Assembly (NCBI GenBank): GCA_038373885.1
Contig: JAWZYV010016978.1
Span: forward strand, 186,001-250,000
From: Cheiracanthium punctorium
Taxonomy: Eukaryota; Arthropoda; Arachnida; Araneae; Cheiracanthiidae
Length of the DNA: 64,000 nt
Direction of reading: 5' to 3'
Of the stretch, positions 36,782 through 47,339 are shown one piece after another; within the stretch, counting starts at the first letter, position 1; each line of letters starts with the position of its first letter. The notes beneath the pieces were generated by a model that was not told where the DNA came from, did no database searches, and saw only the letters and a program-made list of their open reading frames with translations. The translations under genes and the position numbers were made by a program.

Positions 36782-37448
36782 CAATGTTAAATAACTGAAT
36801 CTCATCGATAGTAATTGAATTTTGTTCTATTAACGTTAAAAATTTTATTATTATGCCTGTAAAATTTGTGCACTATTTTCTCAAAATTAAAAAAAATAAT
36901 AATTTAAAAAAAAAAAAAAGAAATCGACGTAATTTGTTCAAGTCGAACAGCCACCTGTTGTATTACCTCCAGACGCCTTAAACTGACGCCCTCCCCCTCT
37001 CTCCCCGCCCCCTAAACAAGAAAAGAAAAAATACAATGCAACTTTGGCAAACCTTTCAATTTATTCAAATCTTTTAAAAATCTCGATGATGCTTTGTTAC
37101 CCATCATATTTCCTAATTTCATTCTGTTCTCTTAATCCGTTTTTGATGGATGCCAGAACAAACTTTCAAAGCGATTTTTACAAAATCTCTCTAAGAATTA
37201 TTTAAAACAATTTTGGTATCTATTGTTTCAATTAACTTACCATTCAATATAATTTCAAATTTCATTCTATTTCCATTGACCCATTTTTTAACAATGGGCG
37301 AACATACATTTACACACAGTTTCAAACAATAGATTTAAATCTCAAAACTTTTAAACAAATTACAAATATTTTAGCAACTGCAGTTTAAATTAAGTTGTCA
37401 CTTTTGGTGTTGCTGTTGCTATAAATTTCATTTAATTCGTTTCAGTTG

Positions 37449-37598
37449 CATAGGCATTGCCAGGGGAGGGGGCAGCTGCCCCCCTAAAATGAGCTAGTCA
37501 TAGGGTCTGATTATGACAAACCGGGGAAGGAGCAGTTGGACTCCACGGTCTCCTTGACTTGACCCCCCCCCCTTATGAAAGTCCTGGCTACGCCCTTG
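37449..37598. mobile_element. hAT-like MITE nested fourth level, perfect TSD
   Basis: The ends are CATAGGCATTGCCAGGGG and, inward from the right, CAAGGGCGTAGCCAGG. TTCAGTTG is duplicated at 37441-37448 and 37599-37606. It is 150 bp with C-rich subterminal tracts like the other CAGNGGCGTAGCCAGG elements. It sits within the hAT remnant 36042-38924. Confidence 0.8.
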
Positions 37599-37699
37599 TT
37601 CAGTTGTTTATACGTGATGTGCAAACAAATATTTACACATTTTCCATAGATTTTTCACAAGATTTCCAGTTGGATTCAAATTACAGTTTGTTAATGAAA

Positions 37700-38658
37700 T
37701 TTAACAAGCCAAGTACTATCCCATATTTCTAGATTGCATTCCTGATGCCAAAAAAATTGAACCGATCGCATTCTTGGTAAGGTATAAAGGTATTGACAAA
37801 TCTAATTCCAATGAGGCTAGGATTATTTAACTCTCTCAAACTGTTCATGTTCCTATGCTCTATTATTACAAAATCTTCAATTGCATGAATCCATTAAGAA
37901 AGGTATTGCAATCAAAAGACAACGATTTACCACCTGCTCTAGAACTCTTAAGAAACTGTAAAGATTTTTTGAAAGGATCTTCGATTGGATGTGATTTTAA
38001 ATGAAATGTTCTGTTGTGCAAGAGAACTGACCGACGAGATAGTATTTTGGCTAACACTGAGTTTAAGGAGCCACGTAACATATTAATTTTGATTGCGAAT
38101 CACGAGATGATCTGGTGAAAGATCCTAAATTAAAATTTAAGATAGTTTTTTTTTTTTTTTTTTACTGTAAACAAAGCGATTAATTCCTTAAAGTACAGAT
38201 TTAATTTAATAAGTACCCAATGTAATTATTTTAAATTTTTGCACGGCATAAATGAGTTAAAAGACACTCCTAAAAAGTGCTAATTAAACATTGTAAATGA
38301 GTGTAGCAGTGTTAATACTGCTTATAGTGTAAAAATTGGAGTTAATACTATGACCGATGGGGAATCGGGGAATATAAACGCGCTAAATCTAGCAAATGAA
38401 ATAGTGTGAGTTACGGCCTTATTAGGCAAAAATGAAAGCCCAATTGAAATTTTACACCACATTACAGATTTTACACCACATCTTGCTATTGCTTCGAGAA
38501 TTTCGCTTTCTTTGCCGGTAATTGTGGCAAGTGTAGAGAAGAGGTTTTCAAAATTAAAGCTAACTAAAAATTTCTTTTGTTCCACAACTCTTCCAGATAG
38601 GTTAAATAATTTAACTACATTGGCTATCGTACATGAATTAGTTGAAAAATTGATTTAA
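37700..38658 (+). pseudogene. Decayed hAT (ZMYM1-type) transposase fragments
   Basis: At 37705-37800 the reading KYYPIFLDCIPDA then EPIAFLVRYKGI matches the DUF4371 core. Near 38498-38658 the reading RISLSLPVIVASVEKRFSKL then LTKNFFCSTTLPDRLNNLTT and LAIVHELVEKLI, with TAA, is a good hAT C-terminal dimerisation domain. The part between is shifted or lost. Dead copy, plus strand. Confidence 0.8.
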
Positions 38659-39363
38659 GAGAAAAAGTCAGGAATTTTGCGAAATTAAAAGTCAGAAAAA
38701 AAAACCTCTTTATTTTTCTCTCTTTCTTTTGGTTTTCAGCTTAATGTGTGGTTTTTAATAAATATGTTTTTCTTATGCTGTGTTATGTTTAAAGAGCTAT
38801 TCCAGTTTTATAGGCATGAAAACAGTATCTGTGAACAATTTATTTCTTTTAATAGTAATTTTACTGTCGGGGGCGGCATTTTATATTTTTGTCCGGGGCG
38901 GCAAAACTGTTAGGGCCGGCCCTGTAATCAGTCAGTCGAATTCACTGCAGCCGTCGTTTGAAAATCTTTCATCAGCTGCTTACAAACTCGTTGCCATGGC
39001 AACGGTGCTGCCAATTTCTTGATCGGCTAGAGGGCTGTACCAAGACTCACAGTTGAATTGCGGGAAGATTAAAGGGCTTTTTTTCTGAATGAGCGATCCG
39101 GCAGTTACTACAACACGTTGTTTTTTGTTTTAGATTTTTTTTAAATTTATCATAGAAATTCCATAATTCTAATCTGAATTTAAGAAAGTTAGTAGAATAA
39201 ATTATTTTAAAGTATGTGTTGATAATTTCAAGTGCAGCCCGGCTGTACTTGCTGTATCCCACGAGCCGCCACTCCTTTATAACACACACGTATACATGTA
39301 TATGAGTTGCAGTAATCATAACCCTCCCCATGAAAAATGTCTGGCTACGCCACTGCCCAGAAC

Positions 39364-40782
39364 AGCGAGTTGCCCCGAAAATTCGTAACAATATTTAGAG
39401 CTAAAAGAAAGCACACTTCGTCGAAACATCAATTGTTAAAATGTTCATTTAAACTTTTTTTTTTTTAATCGGTTTAAATTTTTGCCGTTATCTTGTTTAG
39501 AAACGCTTCAGGGTTGCTTTGTTTATGATAATAAAAATGTTTCATAGTTTTTCTCAGAATCATACTTATATATTTTTTACTTTTGCGCAAAACATTGTAA
39601 GCAGATACACAAAACAAGGGTTCGAATATCGTGTGGGCTAATGGCACCGTCGGTCTGGATAGCAACGGCCGCATGCATAGCTTCTCAGCATGCCTCTGAA
39701 ACTGTCGAAGAGAGAAACACGCACCTACTAGCAGTTGCTTTTTGTGAGTTCAAAGCCCCAAAAATTTTACTACTTTTGCTGTGTCTAAAAAGCAGATATT
39801 TAGTTAAATTTTAAACATAAAAAAACCTTTTGTGGTCCTAAAGAAACAGTGAAGTATTTTGTATTTCATGTTAAAAGAATTCTGTTATTTCTGAGCTCTT
39901 TTCTACAAATTTGATATTAAACATTCGGACCTTCTGTTAAATTAAAATTTCAAACTCAAATTGTTATAAAAAGAAAACTGCTCATTTTAAAAATCACAAC
40001 TTTGTTTCAACTTATATTTAAAGAAAAAAAAAACATAAAATAAATGGTGAAATTTAAAATTTTGATGCTTCATTTGAGGCATAAATAAGCTTTTAAGATT
40101 GTGATACCGCAATGATGAGTTTAAGATTTGTGATACTGCATAAATCTCCTGGATTTTATTCCTTAGATGTTGTCAGGAATGTATAATCTTATTTAAAATT
40201 TTCTATTTTTAATTGATAATTAATATAACTTTTAAATATTTCATTTTTTAAAGTTAACTTAAAATGTTTAAGTGAACATATCAGCAGAATTATAAATATA
40301 GTTAGAAATGGGGGAAAATGCATACACATTAAAAAGATATGTATTTTAAAAACAAAACAGGTAAGTGCATCAGTAATTAACATCAGCAACAATCGTTTTT
40401 TGCCAGATTGTGCCTTAATACATAATGCACCCGGGCTATGCAACTAGTACATAAATAATGCAAGTAAGAGAACCAGAGCAATAACACAATATTGAAGCAG
40501 CATTAAGTGTGTGGGGGGGGGGTCTTACTGTATGTATAAAATGTTTCAGATTTTTTTTTTTTTCAGGATTAAAAAAAAAAGTTTGAATTGCAAATAGTGC
40601 AACTTGTGCATATTAAGTGGAGTACCACAAGATTGTTTTATTAAAATGTTTTAGTTCCCTGGTTTTAAATAAACTTTCTAAACTGTAAAATATTTGTTAA
40701 AACCTACTAGAAGCAAGTTGAAATCAAACTGTTAAGTTACTGAACTGCATTTATTTGTTTTAGTTATATTTGCTTTGGTGCT
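39364..40782. other. Intergenic, 3' side of the PRRC1-like gene
   Basis: AT-rich DNA with a (G)n run at 40513-40521 and A/T homopolymers. No gene or transposon ends recognised apart from the minus-strand AATAAA at 40750-40755. Confidence 0.45.
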
Positions 40783-41095
40783 TCACAGATCAAATCTGTT
40801 GACATAATCATTGTACATCCCTGCAAGTACATCAGAGGCAGATTTTAAATGAGCATAACGGTTTATGCCACTTAGAATTTCTTCTACGTCTTTGGAGATG
40901 ATAGTTGCAGTCGCACATTCAATGGCTTCTTCCAAAGTTACAGCAAGCCCCAATCTCTTAAATGGATAGTTGTCTGGAGTGAGTTTTTGAGCGCAGTTCA
41001 CGTATTCATTCGGCACTGGAATGGTGGCAGTAAAATTGTGCAAATTCAAGTTGAGATTTGGGTCTTCGAGCCACAATATGGTTAAAAGTTGCCAT
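40783..41095 (-). CDS. PRRC1-like protein, terminal coding exon
   Basis: PRRC1 is a conserved protein of the Golgi/ER-exit-site region whose C-terminal half has an NTPase-like (Maf/ITPase-type) fold. This exon reads WQLLTILWLEDPNLNL, then FTATIPVPNEYVNCAQKLTP and GLAVTLEEAIECA, ending VLAGMYNDYVNRFDL, TGA. It follows the PRRC1 C-terminus order as I remember it: W near the start, VEDP, FTQATPVP, the QSLTP motif, GL.VT..E and AGMY. The acceptor is TTTTCCAG|A; the phase joins the 42084 exon to make Arg-Trp. AATAAA on the minus strand lies at 40750-40755, just past the stop. The match is partial, so this may be a diverged paralogue rather than the main PRRC1. Confidence 0.8.
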
Positions 41096-42083
41096 CTGGA
41101 AAACAATAGGGAAAAAATCGCTGAATGTCATAAAATATTTTGTTTTAAGGTAATCTAGTAAGAATAAACATGCATACAGTTGCACAAATAAGAAATAACA
41201 AAAAGCATTTTTAAAGATGTAAATTACAAAACCTATTGACAAGGGGCATGATAAAACAAGAAACAAGTATGTGTATTTCGGTAAGAATAATGCAATTTGA
41301 TAATTGTTTGGATAAGTTTGTACGAATAAACAAGAAAACCTCATATAATCTTATGTGCATATATATTACTGCATACTGATTAAAAGTAAAATATTTACTC
41401 CATTGCTGAGATACATCAGAAATTTTTTCTGCTCATTGTTGCTTCCGAACATGCGTCTTAGAATGTGGACTACTGGTGTGATTGCAGTGTTGATCTGCAA
41501 TGAGGCATTTAAAGGTTTACTTCAGGAATCTCAGAATGTGAATCTCTGCAGCTTTTAGAGAAGGAAATTGGGTATATATATGAAAACAAATAGCCACTGA
41601 AGTATTTGCTTTTAAAACATTTCCCTTAATCTGAGTTTTTGCTTGCCTCCATAGGAAAGAGCTAGAAATGCTACATATGTTATGTCTATATAGGTAATCA
41701 AACTAAAAACCATAAGTACTTTACAATTCTGTGCTATTGATTTTGGTAGAAAAGCTATGTGGTTATGTCCATGGCCACTTGCCTTTCTACGTTACTAGGA
41801 CGCAGGAATGAAAATTCTTTTCGTGGAGGCGGGGGGAATATGTTCATTTGAAAAATTTTTACATCCAAAAGACATTTCATCAACGAATCTCCAAAGATTG
41901 CTAGAAAACGGATATGGCTGTTAGACAGTATAATGAAGACATAGATTAGACATTGCACGGACTTGTGGAACTGCCCACGTATTTTTCTATCTTTATTTTG
42001 GGAACAGTCGATTAGATTAGCATGATGACAGAGAATGTTAAGGTAATGGATGCATTGGTGCCTTTGTAGAAGATTTAAAGTAC

Positions 42084-42357
42084 CTTTGGGGATAGATTTC
42101 TTCTATAAATTTGATTGTAGTCACGATGATGCTACTTCTTTCAGAATTGTATTGGTGTCTTGCGCGGTTTACTTTGGATTGCGCTAACTGCAAAGCTGAG
42201 TTGTAACCAACAGGAAGAAGAGGAGAGTTATGATCTTCCACCTCTGGACATCTTGATACTATAACTTGACCACTGAGTGTCCGAGTGAAAGATTCTTTGA
42301 CTGCCATAGAATGTGAAGCGTCTGTGATCATGAGAATTTTTAAAGGTTCTGTCATAC
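42084..42357 (-). CDS. PRRC1-like protein, NTPase-fold exon
   Basis: It encodes GMTEPLKILMITDASHSMAV, then KESFTRTLSGQVIV, SPLLPVGYNSALQLAQSKV and VTTIKFIEEIYPQ. The layout matches PRRC1: 'GELDIVVTSN', 'F..VFG', 'PQPVGYAAGLKGAQ', then 'VSVENFIAELLPDKW'. The PVGY and ALQLAQ segments are the clearest. Borders are CATCTAG|GT and CAAAG|GTACTT. Confidence 0.82.
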
Positions 42358-42795
42358 CTAGATGAATATAAGCATACACATTGTAGAAAGAATTAGAAAT
42401 ATTATAATTGTGCACTCGTCATATTGATGTTATTATTTGGAATCCTTAATTCTCATAGAATTTCTATCCTTTAAAGCTGTTCTTTAAAAAAGAAAAAAAA
42501 AAACTTCAGGAGAACAAAAAAATCAGAACATCTCTTCAAAAGTTTTAATGAAAGTTTTTGCATGGGCTGTTGGCCTATAAACGTAATCTCATATGTAAAA
42601 TGACTTGCTGTATGTCTCACATTTTTGGATAAAAAATTGTTTTTGCGATTTTATATGGCCTAGTAATAGTTCTAGTTTTCCATATACAGTATCTGATGTT
42701 TCTTCAATGTTGCAGTTGAATTTTTTTAATTATTGAGTTCAATAATAATTTGCTGAAAGCTGGAAATTTTCTCATTCAAGCAGTGACCATACATA

Positions 42796-43183
42796 CAGTG
42801 TGTCTCCGAATTCATGGACCGAACTTTGAGGGTAGGTAAGATACTTATAAAGAACCATTTTTTATGTAGCAATATGAGGTCGGAATTGAAAAGTACCACA
42901 TGGTTTCAGCAAGATGGGAGATCCACCTATTTTTGCAATATGATTAGACATTTGTACATTTTTCCGCCTACATTTTTTATGAGGTGTCGAAAATCAAAAA
43001 TGTAGGCTGAAAAACAGAAAATACTGAGGTAATTGCGCATATTATTGCGGAAATGCATGAGACCAATTGTGCTGAAGCCACATGGTACTTTTCATTCCCG
43101 AACCCACATTGCATACAAAAAATGCGTCTTTATATGTATTTTATCTACCTTTAAAGTTTGGCCCATGAATTGGAAACACCCTG
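42796..43183. mobile_element. Deleted mariner/Tc1-class element with long TIRs, in the PRRC1-like intron
   Basis: The ends CAGTGTGTCTCCGAATTCAT and (inward from the right) CAGGGTGTTTCCAATTCATG lie next to TA (42794-42795, 43184-43185). Inverted similarity extends about 115 bp to GAAAAGTACCACATGG/GAAAAGTACCATGTGG. Plus-strand TWFQQDGRST at about 42896-42925 looks like the second catalytic Asp motif of IS630/mariner-type transposases (WFQQDG). This would be an internally deleted copy, 388 bp in all. Confidence 0.7.
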
Positions 43184-43593
43184 TATAAGAAATTGGCTGA
43201 AGGGGATTGTTCACTTAAGGGGAGCAATCCCCTCCAGTCTGTAAGAGTGCATAATGTAGTTTGTGGAGAAATATTTTACAATTTTATTTGAGGATGAATT
43301 AATTTTTAAAATTGTTTGCGTATATTGTTCCATATAATTGTATGTTGTTGTATGTGTTGTTTCAAAGAACAGCCTTACACTGAACGTACTGAAAATAAAA
43401 TTTAATTTTGAAGTAATGTACACAAACATGTTACTCTTTAACAAAATGTTTTTAGGGTAAGAATTATTGTATAAAATGTGTCAAATAAATATAGTCCCAT
43501 TTTCTGCAGATACGATTTTTCTAGAAATAGTTTCATTTACAAGAGTTATTTTATTGCTTTTAATTATAGCTAAAAAAAAAAAAAATATCTTAC

Positions 43594-43648
43594 CCGCCAT
43601 CAGGTTCATTTCTAGCTGAACTCTGTTTAGAAAACTATGAAAGGAAAC
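43594..43648 (-). CDS. PRRC1-like protein, 55-nt exon
   Basis: With acceptor ATATTTTCAG and donor GGCGG|GTAAGA, it reads VSFHSFLNRVQLEMNLMAG and fits the phases of both neighbours. This corresponds to the PRRC1 stretch before the NTPase fold (SMITTLDPGM-like). An alternative acceptor 17 nt further in (CTTTCATAG) would break the phase. The small size makes it easy for gene finders to miss. Confidence 0.6.
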
Positions 43649-43722
43649 CTGAAAATATTTTTTAATTCTAATGAGAGACTATTTTTATATAAATATCAGA
43701 TTTTTAAAGAAAACCTACTTAC

Positions 43723-43828
43723 TTTTGCTCCATTAATCACACTTTGCAAACATGCATTGCTTCGAAACCACCTATACAACTTGGAACTGTGCTTGACCAC
43801 TGGGCATATTTTTGTTGAACAGCTGATT
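43723..43828 (-). CDS. PRRC1-like protein, exon before the 55-nt exon
   Basis: Borders are TATTACAG|AATCAG and GCAAAA|GTAAGT. In phase with the upstream exon it reads ISCSTKICPVVKHSSKLYRW, then FRSNACLQSVINGAK. LYRWFRSN...LQSVINGAK lines up with the IWGFIKGVAG...VKSVLDKTK segment of PRRC1. Moderate support from phase and weak sequence similarity. Confidence 0.6.
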
Positions 43829-44214
43829 CTGTAATATACCACACCTGTACTTAGGTAAATTGTTCGTTTCTGCATTATATATCTAAAAGCACCAATAAAC
43901 ATATACTACATCTTACCTGTAAACATTATATACTATTTTAGCATTTTGAAGATGCATGTCAAATGATTTTAGATCAAGGCTCATTCTCTACTACAAAAGT
44001 AGTTCCTCAAAATTGCTCATTGTTTTACTAGGGTGACTTAAGGGCGGGCACAAGTCAAGAAAAGCTGAGCATAGCTACATTACTTACTTACTCCCTTATT
44101 CATATAAGAAAACAAGAAGTCTGATTTAAAGAAAAAAAAAAAAAACACTGCTATAATGACATTACGGCGACTCAAATAGGGTGTTTCATAAAAAGATTGG
44201 TAAAACTTAAGTAG

Positions 44215-44300
44215 GTTTTCCGTGGTTTTCTCTGAAACTAGCATAAATACGGGTTAGGCCCCTTAGAAAGAACCCCACGAAGGGCACCCCCCCTTGTGTT
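44215..44300. repeat. Diverged copy of the 6410-6480 SINE-like body
   Basis: On the minus strand it reads GGTGCCCTTCGTGGGG, then TTCTTTCTAAGGGG and AACCACGGAAAACC. The plus-strand block at 6412-6495 has GGTGCCCTTTGTGGGG, TCTTTCTAAGGGG and AACCATGGAAAAC in the same order. No tRNA-like part is seen next to this copy. Confidence 0.5.
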
Positions 44301-44815
44301 GTCCTTCTGACGGGGATTTATAAGCGGCCTTCGGGCCAAGCACACAAATTGGCTTATAAATTACTATTTGTAGAAGTGAAAAAATTAACATACACATTGA
44401 AACATAAAACTTGAACGAGTAGCGCACGACCTTGCTAACTAAGAGCCATTCTCCAAGAATAATGAAGAGGTTGTGATGCAGATATTTTATACCTCTGCGT
44501 GGTAGAAAAAATTGTATATATCAGCAACTATAGCATCGTAAAACGCCACCTGATGATGATTTTTGGAACTTTTTTTCCGGGTAGAAATCTCTTTGCCATG
44601 GTCTTATTAAAGGTTGCCTGCGAATTTGGTATCATTCCATCATTAAGTTTTTCCGTGCACAGCTCTAAATAGGGAAATTTAACTGTGAACACCGTGTGGA
44701 AGATACTTCTATTTCAAATCTTATGACAGAAATATTATTGCTTATTGTGGCAGCGTTTTTAGTTTTTTTTAACTGGACGTCTATAGGATCGCGAAAAGTT
44801 TAAATATCTAAATAC

Positions 44816-45377
44816 CTGTCAGGGAGAGATTGTTCTGCTGCATTTCCGACAGAAGACTGGTCACCACTACGTTGAAGCCACAAAACCTTGTAATTACTGA
44901 AATTCTGCTGTTCTTGGTCGTCTGAAAACTCATCATGATCTATGAGTGTGGAACAATCAGAATCTTTTCGTAGATCCCTTGCACTTTCACGTCTAAAGAA
45001 ATTTTCCTCCTGTTCAACGGGTTTACAGTGACCTGTTGCTTCTGCACCCGTTCCACTTGTCGAAATATTTCCTTCGGATCTCGAAGTACTGTTGAAATCA
45101 ATTTTACATGTGTTGATAGGTTTTTCAACTTCAGAAACACTATCAGGTTTTAAAATTTTAAGCGAAAACTGCCGCTTTGGTGGAAATTCTGTTTGAAAGT
45201 AGTCTAATGAATCGCTCAAACTAGAAAAGTTGGTCTCTTTAAATGCATTTGCTTTCTCCCGAAGATTATTGTCTTCTGCTTTTAAGGACAGTGATTCTGC
45301 TGAAAAGTATCTGTTCATGTTTTCGGAGAAACTGCCAATCAGTGTGTTGTTCTCCATAGCAATTGACACGTAGTCTT
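44816..45377 (-). CDS. PRRC1-like protein, large acidic Ser/Asp-rich exon
   Basis: The acceptor is TCTTTTGACAG|AAGAC and the donor CTGACAG|GTATTT. It encodes about 187 residues rich in Ser, Glu and Asn: DYVSIAMENNTLIGSFSENM, then RNISTSG-like low-complexity segments, SDCSTLIDHDEFSDDQEQQN and LWLQRSGDQSSVGNAAEQSL. No domain is recognised. Typical PRRC1 has a Pro-rich N-terminus; this one is not Pro-rich. Its end phase (2) fits the exon at 43723-43828, which ties it to the PRRC1-like gene. Confidence 0.65.
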
Positions 45378-45797
45378 CTGTCAAAAGAAACGGAACGATA
45401 ATACAAGAAATAGTGGTTTTTATGTAAAAATGTAATTTATCTCTTTTAATTAATACTAATTTATTACCATGTGAACAGTTTAGTACATATTTCTCCAGTT
45501 CTTTGGCTTAAAAGTAACGGTAAAGAACTTGTTGATTATTGAACTAACTATAATGCGCGCAGGAGTTAAATATCTTGAATAAAATCGAGGATAAAAATGA
45601 CAAACTCATTAAAAAATTTTCTTGGCCCATTAAATAAAACTATAAGTGAAACAAACATGCAAAACAAATAATTAAAAATTATTATGAAATTATTGAAATT
45701 TACTTTTGTTATTTATTTTAGAATTATTTTTTATTTTTATAAAATGAAACAAAAAGGCGAAATATTTTTGTTACTATAAGAATAGAAGTAACTTTAC

Positions 45798-45854
45798 CTC
45801 TGTGTAGTGTGGATCGAAATCTCATATCTAATCTTAAGGATCCAACTCCTTTCG
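45798..45854 (-). CDS. Possible 57-nt cassette exon of the PRRC1-like gene
   Basis: A 19-codon open segment (KGVGSLRLDMRFRSTLHR) lies between AAAAAGCAG| and CAGAG|GTAAAG. It starts and ends in phase 1, so it could be included or skipped between the exons at 46052 and 45377 without changing frame. The acceptor's pyrimidine tract is poor. Tentative. Confidence 0.3.
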
Positions 45855-46051
45855 CTGCTTTTTAAATGTTAAAACACTCTTGTAATACTTATTTTAACAC
45901 GACTTCATCATTAAAGTATAGCTCGCTGTAGTTGGCAGACAGTTTTGGTTTATCTGTTAGTAGATCGCAAGACTGCTAAACTTAGTAAAAATTCTGTTTC
46001 AAATACGTTTAATTTTTCACTTATATTAATATCTTTAATATTTTATCTTAC

Positions 46052-46112
46052 CTTCTTCTGAACTTGAAAGAATTTCAAAACTTGAATTATTTTTTGGAGC
46101 TATATCAGATTC
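46052..46112 (-). CDS. PRRC1-like gene, upstream 61-nt exon
   Basis: Borders are TTTTTATAG|GAATCTG and GAAGAAG|GTAAGA. It reads ESDIAPKNNSSFEILSSSEE and ends in phase 1, which the exon at 45377 accepts to make Glu. The Ser/Glu-rich composition matches that exon. The start codon is not identified. Confidence 0.5.
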
Positions 46113-46505
46113 CTATAAAAATTTCGAAGATTGCATCAATGAAAATTGTTGATATTAAGCATAATGCACGTTTTAAAAAATTTTTCTAAGCAATTTGAAA
46201 TCAGCTCAGTACATGCTTCATAATAGTAAAAAATCGATGATACGGCTGATTTAAAAAGAGAAGTGTTAGAGGAGAGGATGGTATATTATGGAATACCATT
46301 TACATTTCTAAATACAACTTTACAGGTTTTTTTTATAAAATCCCCCAAATCATCATGAGTACATACTAGAACCAATTGTAAAGTATTGTCGCTTGTAAAG
46401 AAAAGCACTATTTATTTTGTTGTTATAGAAAAAAAATATTTAAAAAAAAAGTTACAAATGGAGGTTAGTATGAAATAGTCGGGTAATATGGAATAGGTGG
46501 TTTAA

Positions 46506-46975
46506 CCCTTTGAGGCGCAACCCTTTTCCATTGAAAAAAAGGGCAGCCGTTGCCATCGCTCGACTTAACTACCAGCAAGATGGCGGACGATCGAAACGTT
46601 CATCGCGTGCCACAGATCTAGAGACCCTTTTTTGACGACAAAAAAGGGTCTCTAGATCTGTGGCACGCGATGAACGTTTCCGCCATCTTGTTGGTAGTTA
46701 AGTCGAGCGATGGCAACGGCTGCCCTTTTTTCAGCATTGGGCAATCTATCCAGCTGTTCTCGCTTTCTTCCATTTTCCAGCAGATGTCCAGTGCTGTTAA
46801 AAATAATCGTGACAATTTTTTTACGAGAAATGACGTGCTAAAAAGTAAAGGATTCTCGTGGAGCCATGTCACCCGCAACTATTTTTATAGAAATCAAATC
46901 TATTCTTCGTGACTGGCAGCAGTCAAAATGTCAGAGTTTGGTGTTCCCAGAGCGGGAATACTGAGCGTTAAAGGG
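46506..46975. mobile_element. piggyBac-like MITE with internal hairpin
   Basis: TTAA flanks both sides (46502-46505, 46976-46979). The ends are CCCTTTGAGGCGCA and, inward from the right, CCCTTTAACGCTCA. TTAA sites with CCC ends are the piggyBac signature. Inside, 46536-46632 and 46637-46733 form a near-perfect ~95-bp hairpin (AGGGTCTCTAGATCTGTGGC repeated inverted), with one arm carrying a 7-bp insertion. Related partial copies are at 60235-60608 and 61708-61967. It lies in an intron of the PRRC1-like gene. Confidence 0.75.
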
Positions 46976-47339
46976 TTAAACTAATTATACACTAATCATA
47001 ACTAATCATAAACTAATTCGTCGAAAAACTAATCATACTTATAAAACATAGTTATTTTTAACAATAAAACAATATTTTTACGATAATGTTTAAGTCATTT
47101 CTGCTTCCAGTCTGTTTACTAAAGTTGCATTTATAATCTTCTTTCTCTCTCCAACAGTTTAATTAAGGAGAGCCTGCAGAGAACATCTGAAGCATTGAAA
47201 CCAAATTTCCCTCGTTGATATCCGAAGATTTTTCCGTTACAGAAGATACATTCAGATTCTTTGTTTTCCGGTTCTGTAGTTGATGGCATGAAATCCATTA
47301 CAGACGACACATTTACGTCGGTGTTATGAAATGTCTAGT

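Larger units (their letters stand above)
36042..38924. mobile_element. hAT remnant nested third level
   Basis: The ends are CAGGGGCGGCCCTAGGGCCG and, inward from the right, CAGGGCCGGCCCTAACAG. Both ends also carry CCGGGGCGGCATTTT or CCGGGGCGGCAAAA subterminally. Eight-base flanks do not match, so the exact insertion site is unproven. Inside are a decayed hAT transposase (37700-38658), a Helitron-like 3' end at 36178 (minus orientation, CAGCTAG|T) and a MITE (37449-37598). Confidence 0.65.
35313..39274. mobile_element. Element with CAGTGGCGGCTCGTGG ends, nested second level
   Basis: The left end is CAGTGGCGGCTCGTGG; the right end inward reads GAGTGGCGGCTCGTGG. Just inside, GTGCAGCCGG (left) pairs with GTACAGCCGGGCTGCAC (right). 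No clean TSD was found. A second copy of the left 310 bp starts at 63687. Compared with it, this copy has an extra stretch of about 85 bp at 35400-35490 made of short CCAAGTTAC/CCAGTTACTGA repeats. It is itself split by the hAT at 36042-38924. Confidence 0.7.
35231..39355. mobile_element. Outermost hAT-like MITE of a nested stack, perfect TSD
   Basis: The ends CAGTGGCGTAGCCA and (inward from the right) CAGTGGCGTAGCCAG are flanked by CCCAGAAC at 35223-35230 and 39356-39363. Native sequence is about 80 bp on each side (GTCATAATCATCCCCCCCAT on the left, GTAATCATAACCCTCCCC on the right). The 4-kb length comes from the element at 35313-39274 inserted in the middle. Confidence 0.85.

Noticed and set aside
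35313..39274. 8-bp TSD for the CAGTGGCGGCTCGTGG element
   Set aside because: Flanks GTATATTT and CTTTATAA do not match; shifting the end by a base does not help, so no TSD is claimed.
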